Source of the DNA: Lepiota brunneoincarnata | Lineage: Eukaryota > Basidiomycota > Agaricomycetes > Agaricales > Agaricaceae | Reading direction: 5' to 3' | DNA: 64,000 bases | Assembly (NCBI GenBank): GCA_023014365.1 | Contig: JAEBUN010000015.1 | Span: 620,001 to 684,000, forward strand | Shown: positions 26,003 to 38,310 of the stretch, one piece after another | Position numbering within the stretch: the first letter of the stretch is position 1 | Layout of the letters: each line of letters begins with the position of its first letter | Position numbers and translations under genes: made by a program | Notes under the pieces: model-generated | Told to the model about the DNA's origin: nothing | Seen by the model: the letters and a program-made list of their open reading frames with translations, nothing else | The model's database searches: none

Positions 26003-28006
26003 TTAGGCGGCGACCTCCAGAGCCTTGACCATGCCAAGTTCTCCACGGACGAGCTTGATGGTATAGCCATTGACAGGTTCCGAGCCAAAGTCCTTCTGAG
26101 TGTCGTACATCTTGTGTATGGGCTTCCTGGCATTGACAACATGAAGGACATGTTTGACGTCCTCATCTTCGAACATATCTTCAACCTGGGAAGGCAGCAT
26201 AATCTTGTTCTCGCTACCGTCAAAGAACTTGGGATCAACGCGAGCTTTCACAGCGGCTTCGAGTTCGGGATCCGTAGGCGCGAAAACGTTCTTGACAAAG
26301 TCCATGGTCCTTTGGACCTCGTCTTCCGTGACCTTCTTGTTGACATCAGCGGTACCCTGGATAACTGTTTGGAATTGCAAATCATGAGCACTCCGCTGGG
26401 TTCAATGATAGAACGAGTGTACTAACTCGGACGAATGAGGTCGAAGGCACGATCAAAGTTGTCTTCGGAAACATCGGACAAAATGTCAACGCTTTGAGCT
26501 CTCATCTGCTTGTAGGCACCCAATACGACCAACATGAAACGAGTATATGAGACAGCGATCTTGGCGTCATGCCATTTCGCACACTCCTCCTCGGACGCGA
26601 CTCCGCGGATAGAAGAAGCAATTGTGGCAGCAGCCGAGAGTCCACCGGTAAAGGCGAGGTGAACACCAGACGAGAAGAAGGGGTCAATGAAGCCTTTTGA
26701 AGTAGTCAGAACAAGGGGCCTCTTGGTTGGGGGGGGGGGGGGCATGAGAGTGTACTCACAGGCTGCATCACCACATAGACGATAACCGGGACCGGAATAA
26801 CCATTGGCAGAGTAGGAATAATCGGAGGCTTGACGGACGAGAGGACCATCTTCCTTATGTACCATCTTTGCGCCGTGAATGAAGTCGCTACTGAGACCAG
26901 GAGCGAGATGGACTTGATCCAGGTAGAAGTCCTGAAGCGAGAAGTCGGGTTTGCCGGATTGTTCGCGGAGCTTAGCACGCTTCGTGATCGACTTGGCGTG
27001 ATCCATGACAATGCCAACAGAGGCGAGGTTTTCGGCGAGTGGAATGTGCCAGGCCCAGCCAGTCTCGTCTAAATCACAGAAGAGATTGATAAAAAAAAAT
27101 CAACCAGGTGACTGATTATACGCGAACTGACGCGCTCACCTGTCAGCGCTTCAATCCAAATAGCATTCTCCCTATTGGTTCCTGGTTTATACCGCCCAAA
27201 GTCTTTCCAGTAGCCCCAGACGGCAATGTTCTTCAAACTCTCATTGTTGTGCCTGTTTTTCAAATACTTGGTAGACATGACACCAGCCCTGCCAGAAGCA
27301 TCAACAAGGAACTCGAACGTGATGCGGCCCTCGTTGCCCTCGCGATCCTTGTAGGTGGCAGCAATCGGACGGCCTTTGGGGTTATTGTGCTCGAATTCGA
27401 TGGAAAGGACCTTGGTGTTCTCAAACACCTTGGTGCCAGATTCCTCAGCATGACGAAGAATCAAATTGTCGAATTCCGATCGAACCTTGATCGCAGAGGG
27501 TTCTCGGGTCAGCCGATGTGAATACCCTTCAACCGTTGATTGGATAAACTCACGACATTCCACGAACCGAATTCAGGGCCACGAGCAATAAAGTCGGTAT
27601 AACCCTCACGCTTGTGCTGGTTGAATTTGATAGCAGCGCCGGGCTTTGTTGAAACAAAGTACTCGGGTCAACATCGCGCAAGTAGGCCACTCTCCCTCGC
27701 ACACATCCTCACCTTGGGACAAAAGCCTTGAGCCTTGACCTTCTCCTCAGCATCAATGAACTTCAAGAAGGCGCGGACCGAGGGCAACAAGCTCTCTCCG
27801 ATATGGTATCTGGGGAACTGGTCTGCCTCGAACAGGGTAACCTCGAAGCCTTCGCGGACCAATGCAGAGGCCGCGAAACTGCCACTGGGGCCACCACCGA
27901 TAACGAGGATTTGGGTCTTGGAGGGCTAATGGTCGTGTGAAATTGGAGTCAGAGAGCCGCTGAATGTAGTGACCACAGGGGGAATCAGACTCACGATAGG
28001 AGACAT
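26003..28006 (-). CDS. flavin-dependent halogenase
   Basis: Start ATG at 28006-28004, with an intron after MSPI. The second exon begins PSKTQILVIGGGPSGSFAAS, the GxGxxG FAD motif, and continues FEADQFPRYHIGESLLPSV. Later blocks are VVRSEFDNLIL, FLVDASGRAG, and DETGWAWHIPL, the WxWxIP motif diagnostic of flavin halogenases. YRLCGDAACFIDPFFSSGVH and LAFTGGLSAAATIAS (second FAD contact) follow. All junctions keep frame and the protein ends …VKALEVAA. These enzymes use FADH2, O2 and halide to form HOX and halogenate aromatic substrates, partnered with a flavin reductase. No PKS or NRPS lies in the window, so the substrate is unknown. A TATA-like GTATAAAG sits at 28075-28082. A G14 tract lies in an intron (26729-26742). 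Confidence 0.93.
26729..26742. repeat. poly-G tract (G14) in a halogenase intron
   Basis: A run of about 14 G on the plus strand, C on the coding strand, lying in an intron. Homopolymers of this length are hard to sequence, so its exact length is uncertain. Confidence 0.8.
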
Positions 28007-30205
28007 GCTTTGTAAAAGGCACAAAGGGAGAGAGAGAGAGAAGTTGCTGGTGTTGAGGGCTGCCAGGATATTTGCTTTATACCGTGTCAGCGAGAGTTGG
28101 TGATGACTTACAATGTTTGTTATTGGGCTTGAGTCCTCTACGCGCACTCGGGTCCCACACGGGACAGCTGGCTGGTTACACTACCTGAGGGCAGTCTGCT
28201 CGACTATTAGAAGCTTTTTCTGGACCCATCGTGATACGTGGGTGATAGATCTAGAGGAGCAGATCACGGGAGGATAGTACAGATTGTCGCGGTGGTGAAA
28301 TCCTGAGATGATGTCCAGAGAAGAGCAAGCCCAGTTCTTTCCCCTTTGCGAGAGCCGATGCAAAGAATGATTGATGTTAGTCGTGGAAGTTTTCTCCACA
28401 GCCTGACTTGATCAACAATTTCTCCAAAAGTCCGGTTTAACTCAACCGATTGGCTTTTAGAGAGATTTGATGGCGATGTAAGGGACATGTCCGTTTCGTC
28501 TGTGCTGAGGCCCCCCTCCCGTTCAGCAGTCAATCCTCGGCCCAATACCCTGGCACACCTTCCCTCACCGGCGAATGGCCTATTGCGGTTGGAATAAAAC
28601 GTGGCCCAAAATGACGGGGGAACCGGGGTGTCGACGGAGACAAAAATCCGGAGAAACGTATCAAGGGAAAACAAAAAGAAGGCATCATGGTTCTGTGTGA
28701 GGGCGACTCGCGATTCGGATCGTGGTTTTCTGATGAGGTATCGCATGTGGACCCATTAACAGACTGCCCCGTCTTTCTGAAGAGTTTACTCACGATTTCT
28801 AGTGATTGCATGGATCCCACTAGCAGCTTGATTGAAACTATAAACTGCGCGTCGCCAAAATCATGCGGTGGAAGGGTAACAGTCAGCGCGTTTCTCACCA
28901 ACAAGTGTGGGTACTATAAAAATAAACAAGCTCTCGAAATAAATGCACAACTAGCTGTGAGGTCAGCAACTCGGCTCTGCGCTTGACGGATTGAGCTGTC
29001 GGACCTGAGATTGACGTCGCTACGCGTTTGGATTCAATGAGAGAAGGTTTTTGACTTGGGGCACTAGAAAATTCCCGAGAAAAGAGAGGTTGAATAATCG
29101 AGCATGATTACAATGTGGCTCAAGACAAAGACATCATGTCATTACCAAAATCAAATGTGAGATCAGACGTGGGGATTCTGGGCGTCAGATAAATATCTCG
29201 AATCTTACGGCGCTGTACTATCTCCAATAGTGCCGCCAAGAGGGGAAATTGCTGCATTCGGAAGCTTGACAGCCGTGCGCTTACGCGTTCGAGGCCCCCA
29301 CCAGAGTTCAGTTAAGTCTATGTTTTATTATTCTACCTTGGAACCCAACACTCGACCGAGGGACCCTAAGGTGTCGTTCGGCGGTCCCCATTTGGATATG
29401 ACCTCCAGGGGCACAATCGGGGGTCCGAATGTCGTGGCCTATGGCAACCGAAAACCATATCCGGGGGAACTTGGAAGTGATCAAGCCTGATCAGGAATAT
29501 CAAGGAGTGATTGATAGCCGTGAGGAACCAGATATGATAGCCATGCCCTGAGGAACACAACACACAGTTTACCTCCCGCGCCCATGATTCTCCAGGGTGC
29601 GTGGGCACTCTCGCCTAGACCAACGAACACCTTCCACATAGCAATCATTCATTATATTTTTACCGTCGTGATGTACGAGCGATGCCGGTTTGCAGGAGAG
29701 CTCGGGCCTCCTCGCTTAGCTCTCCCTCCCCCACCGAGGTTAACGCGGTACCAACCACAACTAAGGAGAAAATACATCGTATTGTAGAAAATGGAATCTA
29801 CTCTGAGGACGGTTACTCGTCTTCGGGTGTACCCCATCCGGGCAAATATTCACAGCGCAACAACGGAGCAAAAACAACACTGTTCAAACCCAAGCCGTCC
29901 GCGGGCTACTGCATATTAAGTTCAACTCCTGCGTTAACACCAGTATTTTGTCCGCAGCTACCCGCACAGATCTCAGTGTAAACCGAGGTCTAATACAGAC
30001 CCTAACAGACAGAGCACCGACCAATGCTCAACAGCTAAACATCAGCAGTATTGATGATACCTAAAGCCCACATTCTCACAAAGCATCAACAGGGTAATGT
30101 ACCATCCTCAAACTCATTGTAAAAATGCAGAGGAAATAGGAACGAGCCCCAGGAGGCAACAGATGTATTACGCGCAATGAGCGACAAGATATTATTTTAT
30201 TGTAT
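28007..30205. other. 2.2 kb intergenic, nothing recognised
   Basis: Upstream of the halogenase and downstream of the minus-strand hydrophobin. There are short open frames on both strands (for example minus 28264-28904), but no domain, signal peptide or coherent intron structure that I can support. Confidence 0.4.
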
Positions 30206-30656
30206 TTAAGCACTGAGAGCCAAGGGACTGCAGCCAACGACAACAGCGCCATCTGAAATAAAAAATCAGTAAACAAAAACCTCAATAAAAACGCAGACTC
30301 GAAGATAATCTTACTGAAGTTGTTGCCAGTGCAGCAAGCGGGCTGGGCGTTGCTACAAAAGGAAGTTCAGCATACGAACACAGTAACTTGAAACCGAAAA
30401 CTTACCAGGAGTTGGAGCCGAGACCAATAACGCTGATGGGGTTGCAAGCAAGTCCGACTTGTCCGGTGATGGGACCGGTGACAATATTAAGGAGGCCGAA
30501 GAGTTGAGAGATATCAGCGGAATCAGACTGGTGGAGGCTGTTGCAGCAGAATTGGTGCTTGACGTTGCAGGAGTTCTCGGTAGAAGCGCCAGTGGGGTAT
30601 CCGCCAGCGAGGGCAACAGTGGCGAAGGTAGCGAGAGTGAGGAGCTTGGCAATCAT
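30206..30656 (-). CDS. class I hydrophobin, minus-strand partner
   Basis: Three exons; ATG at 30656-30654, stop at 30208-30206. Signal peptide MIAKLLTLATFATVALA, then the mature part with eight Cys in the hydrophobin order: NSCNVKHQFCCNS (C, CC), GLACNPISVIGLGSNSC (C, C), QPACCTGNNF (CC), VVVGCSPLALSA (C). About 108 residues. Hydrophobins self-assemble into amphipathic films on hyphae and fruiting bodies. Introns sit at the same positions as in the plus-strand partner at 31471, so the two are duplicates. A TATA-like GTATAAAA lies at 30755-30762, about 100 bp upstream. Confidence 0.95.
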
Positions 30657-31470
30657 TTTGAAAAGGATTGTATAAGAGCTGAGGGTAAGAGTGCGGAAGA
30701 GAGATGTCGATGCAAAGTTCGAACTGAAGAACGACGAAAGCCATTTGACGCGGTTTTTATACCCTCATGTGAAACGAGACCCTTTCCCTCCGTTGAGGAT
30801 GATTGAGGAAAGTACCATGCATCGGCTTCAACAAGACGTACAACCAACGCTTTGTGTGCTGGCAGTACTATTCAAACCTCGGATGGAATAGGTAATCGGA
30901 TCACCATATCCGGCAAGATGCAAGACGCCGTCTGACAATGATCTCAACTTGACACTAACGTGTTCTTTTAGCCCCGCGCTTTCACTGGGAGAACATATCA
31001 GAAAAATTCATGCCGGTCACCACCTCAAATGCCTGGCAATCGCGGCGAGGTGGATGTACGATTTCTAGTTACACACCTGAACAAGCGTCGCAACTCGCTC
31101 ATTACACACCAAGCCCGCGCTCTCTTCCACTTGAACGCTCGGGAACCGTCTGCCGGCATCTATTCTTTTACTCGGCCAACTCACCTCACCACTAGCTTCA
31201 TTCCATCCTGTCGTCACGTAATATAACAAAGCCCAACGGGGAACAAACGCGACACTGTAGAAAAAAAAATAGAACAGAGTCTCGTCCGACTCTCACTCTC
31301 CGCCAAACCTGAGCCCGAGCCCAATCTATAAAAGCCCCCCACCCCACCTTGCAAAGTTCCCCAGTCACTTTGACCACTTTAAACGCCTTTTACGACCTCT
31401 CGCACTCGCACTCACAAACCCTCACCTCTCTTCATACACACACACACACACACCACCCAAATCACAAAAA
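30657..31470. promoter_or_regulatory. shared divergent promoter of the hydrophobin pair
   Basis: An 814 bp head-to-head intergenic region. TATA-like boxes face outward at both ends: GTATAAAA read leftward at 30755-30762 and TATAAAAG read rightward at 31327-31334. A CA microsatellite (31436-31452) lies in the plus-strand 5' leader. No other gene is evident. Confidence 0.6.
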
Positions 31471-31935
31471 ATGTTCACCAAAGTCTTCACCATCGCCACC
31501 CTCATCTCCGTCGTCGTCGCCGGTGGATACTACCCCCCAGGCACCCAAACCACCAACTCCTGCAACGTCGAAAAGCAATACTGCTGCAACTCGATCCAAC
31601 AGGCCAAGTCCGCTGAGGCTACCAAGGCCCTCGGTCTTGCCAACGTTGTTTTGGGTGATGTTACCGCTCTCGTCGGTCTCACTTGCAACCCCATCTCCGT
31701 TATCGGTCTCAACTCCAACTCCTGGTGAGTCTTTTGTGCTTGGTGATTTTTTGTTCGTGTTTGGGCTGACAGCCTTTTCTTTGTGGTAGCAATGCCCAAC
31801 CCGCTTGCTGCACTGGTAACAACTTCAGTAAGTTTTTTTTTGGATCTGGGTTTTGAGTCCTGGTTTACTGATCTTTGTTCTTTTTTAGATGGCGCTGTTG
31901 TCGTTGGTTGTACCCCCATTGCCGTCAACGCTTAG
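31471..31935 (+). CDS. class I hydrophobin, plus-strand partner
   Basis: Exons 31471-31724, 31790-31827 and 31889-31935. Signal peptide MFTKVFTIATLISVVVA, then eight Cys in class I order: NSCNVEKQYCCNS, LTCNPISVIGLNSNSC, QPACCTGNNF and GAVVVGCTPIAVNA. It is close in sequence and identical in intron layout to the divergent copy at 30206-30656. The CNPISVIGL and QPACCTGNNF blocks are the same in both. The strong TATA box suggests high expression, as is usual for this family. Confidence 0.95.
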
Positions 31936-32223
31936 ATGGTCTATTTATTAATCATTATTCGTTCCGTGTTATGAGTAGCCTTATTGCTTAATGTCATATG
32001 GTCTTATGTTTATGAACTATCCGAACGATGGAGTAGGCTATCAGTGAGATTATGGCTTCAAGCTTCACATCCTTTGCTGATACCAGACCCAAGCCTGGAT
32101 TTTGCATGTACGATCTGGAGTGTATCAAGAAGTATCTAAACTATGCTCAGTGTTATCAAAGTTCACATGCATGTATGTATGAATCAAGTCCACCGTTGCC
32201 AATGCAAAAGTCCAAGAAAACCT

Positions 32224-34213
32224 TCATCCCTCATAAACCATCTTTTCCCTATCCAAACTCATAACCCTCGCATACTCCAAAAACAACCGGAACAAATACG
32301 CCGTCAAGTCCTCTTTCCTCCAAAACCGTAAACTCCACTCCCTCCCCGCCTTCGCAATCTTCTTGGCCAGCTCCGGTTCCCCATTCCCACTGCTACCACC
32401 CATCACCGGATAAGACAAATCTCCTCGGAAAAACACGAGCACATCTAGGAGGTCCGAATAGTCATTTTGTACAGGCACATAGTGGACCCATGGTGCAATG
32501 CGATCGGTATACCATTCAGGGTAAATGGTTGCTTTGAAAACGAGCGAGTTGGAGGTGATGAGACGTTTGAACCGCGAGGACCAGGCATTGCCGTCGACCT
32601 GCAAGTAATGGAGCAAAGATTGGAGGATGAAAAGAAGGACTCACATCAAGAACATATTTATATTTGCCCGCGGCTTCCAAATCTTGCATCTGACGAAACT
32701 CGAACCTCTTCCTCAAGGACTCACAAACGCTCGACTCGCAAGCAACCGGGTCACTCGCAAAGGCAACGTCCAACAATGCCGTCAAATAACGTCCCTTTTT
32801 CACCGTCGTCCCATTACCCACCGGTTCATACTCCCACTTTTGTCCATTTTTGCTACTCTGTTTTCGACCGCCACCGGTCAACAAGACTATATCTTCCCCA
32901 AAGCCCGTGTTGGCCCACTCCACGAGACGTTCGCGATGGGCCCTCATCCACCACTTCTCCTCAGCTTCTCCATCTGCATGCCATATCCCGGTATTCCTCC
33001 CCCTCCAAACCAGCCTCTCATCCACTTTGTCTTCCCATCCAGGATCCATACCTCGTGGCAAGACGTCCCGAACCCAGTTGATGGGAGTGGCGGGCGTGAT
33101 GTCCTGATGGAGCGTCGTAGGGGAGTATGAGAACTGGGGAATGAGGCGACGGTGGGGTACAGGGCCTGTCTTGTGTGAGAGGAATTGGCCGTGTGAGATG
33201 AGGAGATACGGATGGATGCAGGGATCCATGGCGAGACGGTGGTTATGGATAAAGGTTTTGTTAGGGTGTGGGGGCGGGGCGGTCAAGTCGAAATTGAGAG
33301 GATCGGCCCATGCGTTGGAGAGCGGACTGCAGGCAGAAATCCAACCGTGCAGTTTTGTTTCAGGAGGATTGTTGATATCGATGACTAGAATAAGAGGATT
33401 AATGAGTATATGAAGGGAAATTAGATGCGTTGCTCGTACATTCTCCCCGAGCGGCGGCTTGAAGTGCCAGTTGTTTCAATTCCCAATCGATGTGAAGATT
33501 GGGATTATCGTGTGGAGAAAAGACGGCGCGGAATGGGGGAATGAAATCGGCAACGTCTGCAAGTAACTCTATGATTTCGGAACCGCCTGTCATAAGCCTG
33601 AATTGGGTAGCGTTATCGCCTTTGATGGTGTGATTGACAAAGTCAATGCGACTGTGTGCCTCCTTGCCGATGGTGTATGAGTCGTCGTGGGCCTCCCACT
33701 CGCGTTGGATTTGCAGAAGATCCTTGGGGTCCATGCCCCAGAAGGGTTCAAGGTCGTGGAAGATCTGGTCGTACTCGTCCGGAAGCTGGACGTCATTGTC
33801 CTCGACATATGTCCACCTTGTTATGCGTGCGGATAGACCCATCTATCAGCTGCCAGCGCTCTCCATCCCGCCGTACAGTAAGCTTACCAATCGTCAAACC
33901 CAAGGGGTGGTTTACGGTGGTACCTCCGCTGGTACTCCCTCACTGCCTCGTCGAGAGTGCGACTTGCTGTGCGAATTTTATGGTCCCAGTGAGCCTCTGC
34001 ACGGGAGATGAGGTGGTAGATGGGGTGCGGGGCATCAGGATTGACCTCGAGCAGACCATCGTTGCGGAAGACATGGATTGCCATTGACGCATCGCGATGG
34101 ACAGAGTGTGAGTGCAGAGAGTCATGATGATGGTGATGGTGGGCGAGCAGAATGACGAGAGAGGCGAGGAGAATAAATAAGAAAGGAAAGGACCGTCGAA
34201 GAGACCGACGCAT
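32224..34213 (-). CDS. GT90/CAP10-family glycosyltransferase
   Basis: The ATG is at 34213-34211. A basic N-terminus and one hydrophobic helix (FPFLFILLASLVILLA) followed by a His-rich stretch mark a type II Golgi protein. After AVREYQRRYHRKPPLGFDDW comes the luminal CAP10 domain: LVWRGRNTGIWH, YKYVLDVDGNAWSSRFKRL, NSLVFKATIYPEWYTDRIAP and WVHYVPVQNDYSDLLDVLVF. The end is YARVMSLDREKMVYEG. Introns fall near 33888-33813, 33413-33385 and 32645-32600. It is clean in frame, unlike the related fragment at 1-432. Cryptococcal Cap10 and animal Rumi/POGLUT enzymes belong to this family; the acceptor here is unknown. Confidence 0.9.
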
Positions 34214-34329
34214 TGAGAGGAGAGAAGAGCTCAGAGTGAGACATGGGTCAAAGAGAGTGAGAAGACCAAGAAAGGAAATATTGATTTCTTTTCTCTTCTC
34301 TTTCACTTTCTCCCTCTCCCCGATGAACC

Positions 34330-36059
34330 ATGTCGGTATGTCCTCTTTCTCCCTCTCTCTTTCTCTCTCTCTCTCTCTCTTCATACTCACTCTTTTCAAC
34401 AGTCGGACACTGTCTCTAGTCTTCTTTCACTCTCCATCGCTGCTTCAAATGCTGCTCCAATTCCCCTCCAGGACCTCTCTTCCACCACTCTCGACTCTGC
34501 ACCCACCAGCCTCAACGACTCTCGACCACCCACCTACCCCAATGTTCCCATCAGCTCTAGCGTAGGCAGCACACACAAGACTCACCGCAGACTCGCTTCC
34601 ACAGGAAAGACAAGGAGGAGGCTCAGCGACGCTCGCGAGGCCGCCAATCGTCCCTCGTCAGTCCTCTACTCCGCATCCCTTCCCTTCCAGCTTCCTTATA
34701 GCTCTCACCCCTCCTACTTTGGGGGTGGGAAGTCGTCTGGACCTCAATTGTTCGTGTCATCTACTGACAATTTTTCCGCAGGCCTGCAATCTTACACGCC
34801 AGCCCTCCGGCGCTCTCACTAGCATCATTGTCCCTGTCAACCTCCCCACCATCCAATACCCAAGTCTCCAGCTCTCTCACCGGTGCCTCCAGGGCACTCT
34901 CCTCCGCTCAGGCTGTACCTCTCAATGACGGTAGCAATATCCCTCACCTGTCCTCTCTGCCCAATGATTCCAATGTCAAGCCTATTCCCATCGGCAACGG
35001 AACTGGCAAGAAGCGCGGTATCGAGCACAAGTGCGAGAGCTGTTCCAAGGTGGGCCATCGACTTTTGCCTTTTTCGACCAAACCTCCTCAAATTTCTTTT
35101 AGATATACCGCCACCCATCTTGTCTAATTAAGCACCGCTGGGAACACACTCCTCACTGGCGCGAAGCCTCCAAATTCGTCCTCAGCAAGCACCAACAGGT
35201 TCAGCTCCTCGAAGCAGCCGCTATCCTCTCCCATCTTTCTCCCCATGCATCTTCCCTTCCAGAAGACCGCTCTTTATGGCCCTCCTTCCTTTCAGGAGGC
35301 TCCTTGCCACCTCCTGACCCAACCACACTCATCTCCACCTCGGATTCAAAAAAGTCCGCTGCCTCTTCCACTTCCACTTCTGCCGTCGCAACGACCCCAG
35401 CCGCCATTTCCAGTTCAGTCCCTGCCACTATCTCTAGCTACCACAGGGGTTCCTCTACCGGTCCCCGCATACATGACTATTCCATTCCCGTCGGTGCGGC
35501 TACAAGTGGGAATGTAACACAATTACGGCCTGGTCTCCTCGGTATTCCCACCGGATCTACTTCTGGAGCTTCGCCGGTCGCTACCAACGGAAATAGCAAC
35601 ACGACTACTATTGCCCTCCCCATGTCTGTCCCGGTGACAGCCTCCGATTCTTGGAGCCCCATTAGTGTGAGTGAAGGCGGCAGGTCGGGATGGTCTCTTC
35701 CCCGTTCGTCTGTTCGCTCGATATCCGAGTCGTCCAGATCGAGATCCGGCTCCGCTTCGGATGAAGAGAGTGAAAGTGTCGATGCCGAGCAGGATGAGTA
35801 TGGTTATATCAGGCGAGGTGGTGGATATGGTGGTAGGTTTGCTAGGGGGTATACTGGTGGTCCTGGTGGTCCTGGTGGCTATAGTGGCTTCCATCGTAGC
35901 AGCAGCGGTGGTGGTAGTGGACTAAAAGCATGGAAGAGGGAAGAGGAAGATTCTGGTGTTGGATTCAGTGTACGGGAAGCAGATGAATACAAGGAACGGG
36001 GGAGGAAGGGCCAGGAGAAGGAGTGGGACGGAATGGAAATGGAAATGGACATGGATTGA
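34330..36059 (+). CDS. C2H2 zinc-finger protein, probable transcription factor
   Basis: ATG at 34330. A tiny first exon (ATG TCG) is spliced to a Ser/Pro-rich N-terminus (SDTVSSLLSLSIAASNAAP…). An intron at about 34668-34783 restores frame into PAILHASPPALSLASLS. The only recognised domain is a single C2H2 finger split by an intron: HKCESCSK then IYRHPSCLIKHRWEHTPHW. The conserved helix REASKFVLSKHQQVQLLEA follows directly. The rest is Ser/Thr/Gly-rich, with a GGPGGPGGYSG segment and an acidic, Met-rich end. Nuclear regulator by inference; targets unknown. CT-rich pyrimidine tracts lie in the first intron (34340-34380). Confidence 0.82.
34343..34380. repeat. CT microsatellite in the first intron of the C2H2 gene
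   Basis: Near-perfect (CT)n tract of about 38 bp directly after the first splice donor. Confidence 0.8.
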
Positions 36060-36329
36060 ATTTCGTTCTATATTTTTCCTCGTGTGATATATTTCTTTTT
36101 TGCATCAGGGTTTTTGGCGACATGCCAAACGTTTGATTCGTGCACTCGCCCCTCAACGGGCGAAGTGTATACGGACACTTGTGCTTTTTTTTTTTCTCGT
36201 TTTTCCTTCCTGCCCATCAGTCACCAGTCAACACACGTACGACAGCGTTCTTCAAACGCTGCACTCTTATACGCACACCCCTTTTATGAATGTATGTATA
36301 TATGTATGTATTAGTACTACATATCTCAG

Positions 36330-36839
36330 TTATTTCATGCATCGTATTCCCTCCGACGCCCAGACCACCCAAACAAAAGTGAGGGCAACACCAAGCACCA
36401 CACCACTCAACACATCCACTACCCTCTTCCCGTTCCATAACCGTTGGGACCGAGATTGAACCTTGGGCAGAGGGGATCCACCATACGGCCTCGTAGGACC
36501 CACAATCTTTGCATTCGTATTATCAAAATCACAAGCGGAACGTAACCCAGGTAATCCATCGAGCGAAGCCGAATTTCGTGCGCGCCACCATGCTTTCATT
36601 CCTTCTTTCGGCGCCGGTAGTGGTGGTGATATTGGCGCCGCCACCGCCGCCACCATACCATCGGAGGTTACGTGGACGCGATTTTCCCTTTCTTCTTCGC
36701 CACCGTCAGTTTGATCCTAAACGCCGGTCTTTAGATTCCAGTCGGACCGCCCAATCGTGTAACTTTGTACGGTAGGTGATGAATTCGTAGAGGGGTACCG
36801 AGAATCCACAGGTCTGTTGGGCGGGCGCCCCATTGTCAT
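36330..36839 (-). CDS. small single-helix (tail-anchored-like) membrane protein, hypothetical
   Basis: The ATG at 36839-36837 (MTMGRPPNRPVDSRYPSTNS) is followed by a 57 bp GT-AG intron that removes an apparent in-frame TAG. The frame then continues DQTDGGEEERENRVHVTSDG to a Pro/Ala segment, PPLPAPKEGMKAWWRARNSA, and a Lys/Arg-rich stretch. One C-terminal hydrophobic helix (VVDVLSGVVLGVALTFVWVVW) closes the protein, which ends EGIRCMK. About 150 residues. A single C-terminal helix after a hydrophilic body suggests tail anchoring. I do not recognise the family. It is convergent with the C2H2 gene. Confidence 0.5.
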
Positions 36840-38310
36840 TTTTAATTATCCTGTTTACCCCCATGGGGAAGGGGGGAAAAAATATTGAACAAACGCACGG
36901 TCATGACCTCAATTATATCCACCACGATAATCGCTCGTGAGCCCGGGAGTCGTGTTGTATTGACGCTGGAGAGAAAAGTTGTATATTCGGGTGTGCCATA
37001 TTCGTGCACAGTACCTGTTTGTACATTGGTTTATTGGAAATTCACCAACTTTTTGTCCCCAAATGCACCGAGTGGCTACTGTAAACGAACCTTGCCCATA
37101 TATCCTGACAATCTGCGGAGGTCCCTCAAATGCATGGAATAAAATCGTTACGCGCTTATTCTCGCGTACATGCGATATCGTCTCCACTCCTATAGCATAG
37201 GTGCACATACGCGGACAGGCGGGTTTATTACACAATTCACCGAAAGGATATGATTTTTCAAACACATACCGGACCCGGTCAAGTCTTCATACCAAACCCT
37301 GCGCTCATCAACAACATGAAACGTTCCCTCTGTGCATTTCGGGGATACGTTGACATGCCCGTGAGCGTTCATGGGGGCTGTAGCGACCCAGAACATGCGT
37401 TGTTGCGCTAGCCAGGGGAGGAACGTGGGTTGGGATTGTCGGGTGGAGTTTACCCATTGTGATACCCTTGTGATTTACCGTATCTTGAGCGCTTTCTTTC
37501 GGGGGTTTGTTTGATTTTTTTCTTGCCCGAGGGTAAAGCCCGGGTCCTGGGTACTTGCTACCTTGGGGGGACAATAACAAGCGGCTCCCCCTCTTTAACG
37601 ATAAGGGGCAAGAGGGAGAGAGGTAGAAAGGGGGGGAGGGCAAAGAGAGATCCGGGGATTCTGGAACGATAGTCGGCGCACGTATATATAGATGAACCAC
37701 ATATCGGAAAATATCATAACCCCAAACAGGAGTGCAGGACGATGTTATCAGAACGTTCCATGAGATGTTCGCCATGCCTCAGGATTTCTTTCCTGCTCCA
37801 GGGTCAGTTCAGACCCGGGCGGTATGGTCCGCCGTAGAGACACTTTTTGAGTAGGAAATAGAGGTACAGAGTAGCAGGCCCACAGATTCCAGTGGCTTTT
37901 GCTACGTGAGAACAAGTCGAGGTCGTTGGCTGAGTGAAAACACCATATCTTAGAGCGTCCATCTGTTTGTTATCTTCGCCGAGTCGCCGTGGGTCGTAGT
38001 CAGCAAGGTAACAGCAAGACGTCACTAAAACGTGACTCTTTAAAATGCCATCACAAGTCCCGTGCACAAATGCATGTCTGGGACTGACACACGCAGGGAG
38101 ATAAATCGCCAGCAGCTGGATTAGTACTCCTGGGCTATCCTGCTCTTGGAGGCTTTCTTTAGCCACGGATCTCTTCGATGCAGGGACTTTATTTCTAAGA
38201 CAAAATCCACAACTGGAACAAAAAAGGATAATTGTGGCTACGCGCTTGGCCGCATAAACAAAAAACCTAGCAGACCCCGTCCACCCTCCTCGTAAATACC
38301 AACGGCACCT
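36840..38310. other. 1.5 kb intergenic, nothing recognised
   Basis: Between the small membrane protein and P450 copy A. Minus-strand open frames at 37308-37775 and 37804-38166 have no domain or splice support. I list none as a gene. Confidence 0.4.

Noticed and set aside
26114..27521. Plus-strand open frames inside the halogenase gene
   Set aside because: They are antisense shadows of well-conserved halogenase exons.
27520..27620. Apparent frame conflict in the halogenase between GSWNV and VRSEFDN
   Set aside because: Using the AG of GATCAAG as acceptor gives WNVVRSEFDNL, the expected family sequence; no frame break.
36700..36790. Stop-codon readthrough in the small membrane protein
   Set aside because: A 57-bp intron with GT and TTTAG ends removes the TAG; recoding is unnecessary.
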